DNA of 47,541 bases from Ignavibacteriales bacterium (lineage in GTDB: Bacteria > Bacteroidota > Ignavibacteria > T3Sed10-11), in assembly GCA_003568415.1 (NCBI GenBank), contig PWXV01000146.1, forward strand, positions 1 to 47,541. The letters run 5' to 3'. Position 1 is the stretch's first letter, and each line of letters opens with the position of its first letter. The translations under genes were made by a program, and so were the position numbers. Under the pieces are notes generated by a model, which saw nothing but the letters and a program-made list of their open reading frames with translations, ran no database searches and was not told where the DNA came from. Positions 34,746-42,318 of the stretch are shown here, piece after piece.

Positions 34746-35501
34746 TCATAACGCCGCAATAAACTGAATAACAAGCAAAATCGCAATAACCTTCAACGCA
34801 GTCATTAGCCATCGCCGGTAGGTTTCTGCATTAATGCGGTTTCGAATTGAAATCCCGTATTTTAAAATAATTATGGCGAATACGGCGAACGGAATGCTGA
34901 ATAATACGGTTTGCAGATCAAGTACATCCCTGGCAATGAACGTACCGGTCTGCGTTATTTTTCCCATAAAAAAACAAACATTGAGAATTTGTATGATCTG
35001 TAATGGAGTTAACCGTAATTCGGTAAAATAAATAATGAGAGGCGGCATAGTAATATTGACGGTACCGGCGAGAAATCCTGCCGCCGTGCCGATCCCGCTG
35101 CCGGTAACCGTCGGATGATTGCGTACGAATTCCCAGTTAAACGATGACGTGTTTCGTGTATATATATAGAAGACGATAACAAGGGCAAGCAATAACCGGA
35201 ACGGATTTGGGTCAATGAGCACAAGCAGTGAAGTACCGATATAACTCCCGATACCTATAAAGATCAGAATAAACCAGAAACGTTTCACCACGTCGATGAA
35301 TTTCCCGCCGCTGAGAATGCTGGTAATGTTCACGGCCATTGTCGGGATCAGCAGTATAATTATCGCAAACCGAACATCGGTTACAAGCGCAATGATCGGT
35401 GTGGCTACAAGCGGAAACCCGATACCGAGGGTACCGTGCACTAATCCACCGAGAGCAATAGCGAGAAAAACTATGAGCAGTTCTACAAGAGTAAATTCCA
35501 T
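34746..35501 (-). CDS. TauE/SafE (TSUP) family membrane permease
   Basis: A 251-residue protein with seven to eight hydrophobic helices. The N-terminal motif LGGLVHGTLGIGFPLVATP and the related mid-protein repeat GIGTAAGFLAGTVNITMPP are the paired half-signatures of the TSUP family, which moves sulphite, sulphonates or other organic anions. No sulphur gene is adjacent, so the substrate is open. It is convergent with the lipoprotein gene; the 175-bp gap holds only a small hairpin (TAACC-GGTTA, 34707-34720). Confidence 0.88.
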   Translation of the reverse strand: MEFTLVELLIVFLAIALGGLVHGTLGIGFPLVATPIIALVTDVRFAIIILLIPTMAVNITSILSGGKFIDVVKRFWFILIFIGIGSYIGTSLLVLIDPNPFRLLLALVIVFYIYTRNTSSFNWEFVRNHPTVTGSGIGTAAGFLAGTVNITMPPLIIYFTELRLTPLQIIQILNVCFFMGKITQTGTFIARDVLDLQTVLFSIPFAVFAIIILKYGISIRNRINAETYRRWLMTALKVIAILLVIQFIAAL

Positions 35502-35514
35502 CTTTGTTTTGAAA

Positions 35515-35594
35515 TTTTCAGTTTACAATTTTCAGTCTCCAGTTTGAAGATCTACAGAAGCAAAAAACTGTAAACTGAAAACCGGAAACTCAAA
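35515..35594. repeat. 7-bp-unit repeat arranged as an inverted repeat
   Basis: TTTTCAGTTTACA (35515-35527) is exactly complementary to TGTAAACTGAAAA (35569-35581). Each arm continues as 7-bp units: the right arm reads aaaaact, gtaaact, gaaaacc, ggaaact, caaaacc; the left arm is the same type on the other strand. It fills the gap between the TSUP and EamA genes. Confidence 0.75.
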
Positions 35595-35602
35595 ACCCGC
35601 GA

Positions 35603-36529
35603 CTATTTTTTTATAGGCGATGCCCGCCAGGCAAGAAAAATTCCGGTTAATACCAGAACTCCGCCTACGCCTTGTAATATTCCGAGTACTTCTCCGAGAA
35701 TCACCCAAGCGAGAAAGGCGGCGGTTGCCGGTTGTAGCAATAATGCCACCGATGCAAAGGATGCCGGCAAATGTGCCAATGCATACGCGATCAATGCCTG
35801 TCCGCCCGTATGTGATACCAGCGCCAATCCGATCAGTACACTCCAGCCGTATAATGTCGATGCAAGGAGTTGATCTTCAGACAAAAAAGCGATCACAAAG
35901 AGTGCAACACAGGTAATGATTCCGCTCCACATCATCGTCACCGATGTTGAGAACATTGTACGCACCTGTTTAATAGAAAGTATGTATCCAGCGTAGAATA
36001 CTGCTGTTAGTAATCCAAGGGCATCGCCGAGTACCTGTTGCGGACCGACACCGAAACTGATACCGATGAGCATCGCTGCTCCGCTTAATGCAAAGATTAA
36101 CCCGAGTATGAAAAGCCAGGTAATCCGTTCTTTGAAAAGCAGCCATGCGCCGAATGTTACAAATATCGGAGCGAAGTTTGCAAATAAAGTAGCGTTTGCC
36201 ACGGTGGTAAACACTATTGACCAATGCCAGACGGCAAGATCACCGGCAAAAAAGAGCCCGGCAAGACAAACCCATTTCCATTCATAGCGTGACCGGGGCA
36301 CCTTCGGTTTATCTCGATGTTTGCGCGCTGCGGTTTTGATGTCGATCTGTGTCCAAACCCAGAGCATCGGAACAGCGAACAAAAGCCGGTAAAACGCCGT
36401 GGTGACGGGCCCCACTTCACTCAGGCGTACAAAAATCGGGGCAAAGGCGATTCCGATTGCTCCCAGAAAGAGCACAGGCAAAGCAAATGTTTTAGCAGAT
36501 TGTACGATGGTCGACTGATATTTATTCAT
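35603..36529 (-). CDS. EamA/DMT-family transporter
   Basis: A 308-residue integral membrane protein with about ten helices in two homologous halves, typical of the EamA (RhaT/YdcZ-like) drug/metabolite transporter family. The first half has GAIGIAFAPIFVRLSEVGPVTTAFYRLLFA in shortened form and WHWSIVFTTVANATLFANFAPIF; the second ends with LLQPATAAFLAWVILGE. Substrate is unknown; export of amino acids or metabolites is common in the family. It is divergent from fabF. Confidence 0.93.
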   Translation of the reverse strand: MNKYQSTIVQSAKTFALPVLFLGAIGIAFAPIFVRLSEVGPVTTAFYRLLFAVPMLWVWTQIDIKTAARKHRDKPKVPRSRYEWKWVCLAGLFFAGDLAVWHWSIVFTTVANATLFANFAPIFVTFGAWLLFKERITWLFILGLIFALSGAAMLIGISFGVGPQQVLGDALGLLTAVFYAGYILSIKQVRTMFSTSVTMMWSGIITCVALFVIAFLSEDQLLASTLYGWSVLIGLALVSHTGGQALIAYALAHLPASFASVALLLQPATAAFLAWVILGEVLGILQGVGGVLVLTGIFLAWRASPIKK

Positions 36530-36568
36530 GGTATGGGTTTATAGAATAAACAAGATAGTAAATTATTG

Positions 36569-36598
36569 TTGATTGTTCAAAACGGTTTTAGCTATCTT
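36569..36598 (+). promoter_or_regulatory. Weak candidate promoter upstream of fabF
   Basis: TTGATT (36569-36574), an 18-bp spacer and TATCTT (36593-36598) lie about 100 bp before the fabF start. Only a moderate match; no operator is evident. Confidence 0.25.
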
Positions 36599-36699
36599 CA
36601 AATTTCTAGTATAGTATGTGTAGCATGGCATACAAATCAAACTTTTTGTAACTTTCTATGGTTAAGTATAGTACCAATCATTAGTAATCTGGAGGATAC

Positions 36700-37959
36700 A
36701 TGTCGCAAAATAACCGCCGCGTAGTAATTACCGGTTTGGGGGCAGTCACCCCGATCGGCAATAACGTACAAGACTATTGGAATGCACTTATTGAAGGAAA
36801 AAGCGGGGCGGCTCCGATAACTCATTTTGATGCATCAAATTTTGATACAAAGTTTGCTTGTGAAGTTAAGAATTTCGATCCGTTACAATATATCGATCGT
36901 AAAACCGCAAGACGGCTTGATCCATATTGTCGATACGCACTGGCTTCAGCAGCTCAGGCGGTACAGGATGCCGGTATTGATCCTGAAAAAATGACTCAGG
37001 ATGAAAAAGATCGTACCGGTGTTGTTTACGGCAGCGGGATGGGAGGCATGAATATCTACCACGAACAGACCGGGATTTACATAAAGGACGGGCCGCATCG
37101 TGTTTCTCCCTTCTTTGTACCGATGATAATTCCCGACATTGCGGCAGGATATATTTCTATGACATACGGATTCCGCGGACCAAACTACTGTGTCGTATCT
37201 GCATGCGCAACCGGTAACAATAACATCGGTGATGCTTTTTTGTTAATACGGAACGGATATGTTGATGCTATGATTACCGGCGGAAGCGAAACCGGTGTAA
37301 CCGAGATGGGACTTGCCGGATTTAACTCAATGAAAGCGTTATCAACACGAAACGACTCACCTGAATCGGCGAGTCGCCCGTTCGACAAAACCCGCGACGG
37401 TTTTGTCCTTGGTGAAGGAGCCGGTGCATTATATATAGAAGAACTTGAGCATGCAAAAAAACGCGGTGCAAAGATTTATGCTGAAATTGCCGGTATAGGA
37501 TTTTCGGCAGACGCACACCATATTACCGCACCTGAACCCGAGGGTAAGGGGGCAATTTTGGCGATGAACATGTTATTGCGTGACGCAAACCTCAAACCCG
37601 AAGATGTCGATTATCTGAATATGCACGGGACTTCGACTCCTCTTGGCGATGTCGGTGAAACAAAAGCGATCAAAACGGTATTTGGTGATCACGCCTATAG
37701 AATGAATCTTTCTTCAACAAAAAGTATGACCGGTCATATGCTCGGTGCGGCGGGTGCGGCAGAAGCTATCGCAACTATATTGGCAATTGAAAACGATACC
37801 GTTCCACCGACGATTAACTTCGAGCATCCTGATCCTGATTGTGATTTAAATTATACATTTAATAAAGCAGAGAAACGAACGGTGAATGTTGGTGTCAGCA
37901 ACGCGTTTGGATTCGGCGGGCACAATACAACCGTTGCATTTAAAAAATATGAAGCGTAA
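36700..37959 (+). CDS. fabF: Beta-ketoacyl-ACP synthase II
   Basis: A 419-residue ketosynthase of normal length. The catalytic triad is visible: Cys in VVSACATGNNNIG (~167), His in MHGTSTPLGDVGETKAI (~308) and His in MTGHMLGAAGAAEA (~345). It condenses malonyl-ACP with acyl-ACP in fatty acid elongation. GGAGG precedes the ATG. No acpP or other fab gene is adjacent. The subtilase gene begins 21 bp after its stop, so the two may share a transcript despite unrelated roles. Confidence 0.96.
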   Translation: MSQNNRRVVITGLGAVTPIGNNVQDYWNALIEGKSGAAPITHFDASNFDTKFACEVKNFDPLQYIDRKTARRLDPYCRYALASAAQAVQDAGIDPEKMTQDEKDRTGVVYGSGMGGMNIYHEQTGIYIKDGPHRVSPFFVPMIIPDIAAGYISMTYGFRGPNYCVVSACATGNNNIGDAFLLIRNGYVDAMITGGSETGVTEMGLAGFNSMKALSTRNDSPESASRPFDKTRDGFVLGEGAGALYIEELEHAKKRGAKIYAEIAGIGFSADAHHITAPEPEGKGAILAMNMLLRDANLKPEDVDYLNMHGTSTPLGDVGETKAIKTVFGDHAYRMNLSSTKSMTGHMLGAAGAAEAIATILAIENDTVPPTINFEHPDPDCDLNYTFNKAEKRTVNVGVSNAFGFGGHNTTVAFKKYEA

Positions 37960-37980
37960 GGATTTCTACAGGTAAAGTTT

Positions 37981-40215
37981 ATGAAAATTAATAATTTGTT
38001 ATTCGTATTCCTGTGTTCTTTTCTGATGCTCGGAAATATGCCACTCGATGCTCAGAACGGCGGTGTAGAAATATTTGATCCGTTCCTACAGCGGGATTTG
38101 AAAAAAAGAGGGCATATCGAATTACTCCGGCAAGCTGAACCCGGTGTACCTTCCCCCGCCCTTGCAAAAATACAGGATGAGATTGAACCAATCTATAATG
38201 TTATTTTCCATGGCGATGATCAAGCACTTGATGAACTCGGAGTGCGATTTAATACACGCTATCCCGGATTTGCAACGGCGCGAGTTACGCTGCATGAACT
38301 TCTCAAAGCTAAGCACGTCTCAGGTATCCGGCAAGTGGAGAAGGGTGGTATGATGACAACCAATCTTGATCAGAGTGTTCGCCGCATCAGTGCCGACCGT
38401 GTTCATGGAGGTGAAATTAATAATATACCATATACCGGCAGGGATGTGATCATCGGTATTATTGATACGGGAATCGATTTTCGCCATCCCGATTTCAGGG
38501 ACACAATAGATCAGAACCTGTCACGAATTTTATCTATCTGGGACGTTCGGCTTGATCCGGAAGGGAATGAGGAACGCCCTGAAAATTTTGATTATGGTGT
38601 TGAATATTCCCGCGATGATATTCAGCGTGAACTGCGTGGTGAAACTGAAGGAGCAATACGCTCGGATGATGAAAATGGTCATGGGACGCATGTTGCCGGT
38701 ATTGCCGGTGGAAATGGATATACGGCAGAGGGCAGATATACCGGCGTTGCACCGGGTGCTGAATTTGTAATTGTATCATTTCCGGACGGTAGTTTTTTCC
38801 CCGCAGAAGTGGTCGATGCGATGAATTATATCTTCACAAAAGCAGAAGAACTTGGAAGACCTGCCGTTGTCAATTTAAGCATTGGCGGTCACGGGGGTGC
38901 ACACGACGGCACAGGAGGTCATGAACTTGCAATAAATTATTTTACCAATATGAGCGGGAGAGCCGTCGCTGTTGCCTCAGGAAACAGCGGTGCCGATGAA
39001 ATTCATTATGGTACTTCAGTAGAACCATCTGAGGAGGCCGGGTTCGGACTGCACATACCAAATTACAATCCTGACATGGCTACAAACGATGATTATGTTT
39101 TTAAAATGTTATGGTATGAAAGCGGTGGTAATGTGGAGGTTAGTGTAACTTCACCGAACGGCCATGAGGTAACCGCACAAAGTGGAGATTCGGTTTTGGT
39201 TATGACTCCTGACGGTGCGGTTGAACTTGACACCTTTGATAATTTTGAAAATCAAAAAGGTGCACGATTGTTTGGAATCGACATACATACCGGTTCTTTA
39301 CTTGAATCTCCGCTTGAGGTTGTGCCGCCTGCTTCGGGAGAGTGGACCATCTCGGTTCGTGAATTATCAGGTGAATCGGATGTAACTTTTAATTCATGGA
39401 TAGTTACGCAATCCATGCAATGGCCCTGGCTGGAACCGAATACAGGTCGCCGGTATACTGTTACCATTCCGGGAACTGCTGAAGGTGCAATTACCGCAGG
39501 AGCGTTTATCAGCCGTAACCAGTGGACTGATCGTGATGGTGGTGGTCCGTGGACATTTGAGAGCCCCACCCCACGGATTGGTGCTATGCCGAATTTTAGC
39601 GGAGGAGGGCCGACACGCGATGGCAGGACGAAACCTAACATAACGACTCCCGGTGCTGCTATTATATCTTCAAAATCTGAGAATGCTTCATTCCCGCGTA
39701 ACCAACTACCCCGTCAGGAGGGATATGCTATACTTTTGGGAACAAGTATGGCTGCTCCGCATGCAGCCGGGGTTGCAGCTCTTATTTTTGAAGCGAACCC
39801 CACACTGACCGGCAGGGAAGTCATAGAAGTTCTACAGGAATCAGGTAAATCTGATAATGAGACCGGCGGGGTACCGAATGACTCGTGGGGTTACGGAAAA
39901 GCTGATGCAGTAGCCATGTTTGATTACTTCGATGCAACTGAGGGCATCCCGGATGATTTTTATTTATACCAGAACTATCCAAACCCGTTCAATGAAATTA
40001 CCCGAATTCGGTTTACAATACCGGAACCCACTCGCGGAAAACTTGCTGTGTACGATATTCTCGGAAGAAAGGTCGGTGTAATTATTGAAGGTGATCTTGA
40101 ACCGCGTGTCTATTTTGAAACATTTAACGGTGCAGGTCTGAGTTCCGGAGTATATTTCTATCGCCTTGAGACAAGCGAATTTACCGAGGTCAAGAAAATG
40201 ATTCTCGTTCGATAG
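37981..40215 (+). CDS. Secreted S8 subtilisin-like serine peptidase with T9SS domain
   Basis: A 744-residue protein with a signal peptide (~1-24) and a prodomain-like region (~60-135). The catalytic triad is complete: Asp162 in IIDTGIDFRHPD, His234 in ENGHGTHVAG and Ser589 in LLGTSMAAPHAAG. A large insertion between His and Ser (about residues 340-500) contains a beta-rich domain with VSVTSPNGHEV and EWTISVRELSG. The last ~80 residues form a type IX-style sorting domain (QNYPNPFNEITRIRF, VYDILGRKV, LSSGVYFYRL). It should degrade protein outside the cell. A terminator follows at 40249-40279. Confidence 0.95.
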   Translation: MKINNLLFVFLCSFLMLGNMPLDAQNGGVEIFDPFLQRDLKKRGHIELLRQAEPGVPSPALAKIQDEIEPIYNVIFHGDDQALDELGVRFNTRYPGFATARVTLHELLKAKHVSGIRQVEKGGMMTTNLDQSVRRISADRVHGGEINNIPYTGRDVIIGIIDTGIDFRHPDFRDTIDQNLSRILSIWDVRLDPEGNEERPENFDYGVEYSRDDIQRELRGETEGAIRSDDENGHGTHVAGIAGGNGYTAEGRYTGVAPGAEFVIVSFPDGSFFPAEVVDAMNYIFTKAEELGRPAVVNLSIGGHGGAHDGTGGHELAINYFTNMSGRAVAVASGNSGADEIHYGTSVEPSEEAGFGLHIPNYNPDMATNDDYVFKMLWYESGGNVEVSVTSPNGHEVTAQSGDSVLVMTPDGAVELDTFDNFENQKGARLFGIDIHTGSLLESPLEVVPPASGEWTISVRELSGESDVTFNSWIVTQSMQWPWLEPNTGRRYTVTIPGTAEGAITAGAFISRNQWTDRDGGGPWTFESPTPRIGAMPNFSGGGPTRDGRTKPNITTPGAAIISSKSENASFPRNQLPRQEGYAILLGTSMAAPHAAGVAALIFEANPTLTGREVIEVLQESGKSDNETGGVPNDSWGYGKADAVAMFDYFDATEGIPDDFYLYQNYPNPFNEITRIRFTIPEPTRGKLAVYDILGRKVGVIIEGDLEPRVYFETFNGAGLSSGVYFYRLETSEFTEVKKMILVR

Positions 40216-40248
40216 TAAAATTTTAGCAGATGATTTATATTTTTTCTG

Positions 40249-40279
40249 AAACCTCATCCAGGATATGGATGAGGTTTTT
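40249..40279 (+). terminator. Intrinsic terminator after the subtilase gene
   Basis: AAACCTCATCC (40249-40259) pairs perfectly with GGATGAGGTTT (40267-40277) around a 7-nt loop and runs into Ts to 40279. It separates the fabF/subtilase unit from the beta-oxidation operon. Confidence 0.93.
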
Positions 40280-40281
40280 AT

Positions 40282-40310
40282 TTGACAATTTCCTCTAATC
40301 CTGCTAAATT
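40282..40310 (+). promoter_or_regulatory. Candidate sigma-70 promoter of the beta-oxidation operon
   Basis: Consensus TTGACA at 40282-40287, a 17-bp spacer and TAAATT at 40305-40310, directly after the preceding terminator. Transcription would start near 40317, giving a ~104-nt leader before the acyl-CoA synthetase. No fatty-acid regulator site is recognised. Confidence 0.55.
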
Positions 40311-40420
40311 TATTGCAGATACTGTTATCGGAAATCCCTCCGGCTTGATAGTAGTATCATTGCATGGCTGCGGCAGAGTGACAATAATCATATCATAACC
40401 TACTTATTAGGGAGGTCGTC

Positions 40421-42220
40421 ATGGCTGCTACAATTTCAACTCTCATTGAGCTTCATGATTACACAATAAAAAATCACCAACACGATAAATTATTAAATGC
40501 AAAGCGGGGAGATGCATGGCAATCAATCTCAACGGATGAATTTGCAACGCGGGTGCGCAACATTGCACTTGGCTTGCATAACCTCGGCATCAAACGGGGG
40601 GAAACGATTGCCTATGTCGGGCAAAGTAGTCCCGAGTGGTCAATCATCGATATGGCTATTCTTAATTGCGGTGCTATCGGTGTACCGATTTATACAACAC
40701 AATCGGTAAATCAGGTTGAATATATTCTTAAGAACTCCGAAGCGAAAGCTATTTTTATTGGATCTGAGGAATTATATACTCGCCAGAAGGAAGCAATAGA
40801 TGCTGCCGGTGTTGATATTGTTATAGGATTCTATGAACAGGTTGGAGAATCACCGCATAACCTGACATCTCTTCAGAAAGAAGGTGAAACGATTCATCAA
40901 GAGAATCCCGATCTTTACCAGCAAATGCGAAGCGGTATAAAACCGGACGATCTTGCAACCATCATCTATACATCCGGAACAACCGGCGATCCCAAGGGAG
41001 TTATGCTGACACATTCGAATTTAGTTTCCAATGTCACAGCGTGCTTGGAAATATTTGATTTCTATGCGAAGGATGATGTGTCGCTTACCTATTTGCCGCC
41101 TTCCCATATATTTGAACGGATGATTCTATATGTATATCAATGCAGCGGAGTGCAGATATGGTATGCAGAATCGATCGAAAAACTTGCCGATAATCTAAAA
41201 GAAGTGAAACCGATGGTGATGACGACGGTCCCGCGTATGCTTGAAAAAGTGTTCGAGCGCGTGAATGCCATGGTCGAAAACCTTCCCGGACCGAGAAAAG
41301 CCATCTTCAAATGGGCGATAAAGGTTGCAAAAAAGTTTGATACCGAAGGGAATAACAGTTTCTTCTATAATATTCAGTACAAGATCGCCAATGCACTTGT
41401 GTATAAGAAACTTCGTGCAGGCTTCGGCGGTAGAATTCGTATGCTTGTTGCCGGAGGGGCTGCATTAAATCCGGAACTCGGCACAATATTCACTGCTGCC
41501 GGTATGCCGGTATTGCAGGGCTATGGATTAACGGAAACATCGCCGGTAATCAGCGTTAACAGACTGGAGCGTAATCGAATGGGGTCGATCGGTGAAATTA
41601 TTCCCGGTGTGGAAGTACGAATTGCTGAAGACGGCGAGATCCTCGTGAAAGGGCCGAATGTGATGAAAGGGTATTACAAGAATGAAGAAGCTACCAAAGC
41701 GGTGTTTTACGACAGGTGGTTTCGAACAGGTGATATAGGATATATCGATAAAAATGGATTCCTGTATATTACCGACCGTAAAAAAGATTTTATAAAAACA
41801 AGCGGCGGTAAGTATATTGCTCCACAGTTGATTGAGCAGCGCCTTGCCCGCAGCAGATATATCGAACAGGCGATTGTTGTCGGTGATAAACGGAAGTTCG
41901 CGTCCGCGTTGTTGTTCCCGGGATGGGAGGCACTACGGGCATTTGCCGAAGGCAGAAACATCACGTACAACAACGATGAAGAATTATTGCAACATCCCGA
42001 CGTACGAAAAATTTTCGACTCTGTTGTTGAGGAGGTTAATAAAACGCTTGCACAATGGGAGACGATAAAGAAATATGAGATTATTCCGGGTATTCTTACC
42101 GTTGACGATGACCAGTTAACGCCGACGTTAAAAGTTAGACGGCGTCATATTGAACAACGATACAGTGACCTGATCGATGAATTTTACAAAGAAGAGTACG
42201 AGGAGCCGGTTAAGGGTTGA
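40421..42220 (+). CDS. Long-chain acyl-CoA synthetase (AMP-forming)
   Basis: A 599-residue ANL-superfamily enzyme of the long-chain acyl-CoA synthetase (FAA1/FadD15) type. Motifs include the P-loop IIYTSGTTGDPKGVMLTHSN (~181), LPPSHIFERM, LQGYGLTETSPVIS, WFRTGDIGYID and the catalytic-lysine region KTSGGKYIAP. It activates fatty acids to acyl-CoA at the inner membrane face, the entry step for beta-oxidation or lipid synthesis. GGGAGG precedes the ATG. It is the first gene of a four-gene beta-oxidation set on one strand, separated from the next gene by a palindromic element. Confidence 0.95.
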   Translation: MAATISTLIELHDYTIKNHQHDKLLNAKRGDAWQSISTDEFATRVRNIALGLHNLGIKRGETIAYVGQSSPEWSIIDMAILNCGAIGVPIYTTQSVNQVEYILKNSEAKAIFIGSEELYTRQKEAIDAAGVDIVIGFYEQVGESPHNLTSLQKEGETIHQENPDLYQQMRSGIKPDDLATIIYTSGTTGDPKGVMLTHSNLVSNVTACLEIFDFYAKDDVSLTYLPPSHIFERMILYVYQCSGVQIWYAESIEKLADNLKEVKPMVMTTVPRMLEKVFERVNAMVENLPGPRKAIFKWAIKVAKKFDTEGNNSFFYNIQYKIANALVYKKLRAGFGGRIRMLVAGGAALNPELGTIFTAAGMPVLQGYGLTETSPVISVNRLERNRMGSIGEIIPGVEVRIAEDGEILVKGPNVMKGYYKNEEATKAVFYDRWFRTGDIGYIDKNGFLYITDRKKDFIKTSGGKYIAPQLIEQRLARSRYIEQAIVVGDKRKFASALLFPGWEALRAFAEGRNITYNNDEELLQHPDVRKIFDSVVEEVNKTLAQWETIKKYEIIPGILTVDDDQLTPTLKVRRRHIEQRYSDLIDEFYKEEYEEPVKG

Positions 42221-42242
42221 TGGCAGGGATGATTAGATGTAT

Positions 42243-42277
42243 TAGATGTAGTCCACCTTGAAGGTGGACTACATCTA
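42243..42277. repeat. 35-bp perfect palindrome (REP-like)
   Basis: TAGATGTAGTCCACCTT (42243-42259) is exactly complementary to 42261-42277 around a single central G. No T-tract follows, so it is not a normal terminator. It lies between the acyl-CoA synthetase and the bifunctional dehydrogenase genes. Confidence 0.85.
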
Positions 42278-42318
42278 TGAGTTTAAACCGGAGAAAAAAC
42301 CAGAAAGGATGATAACAT

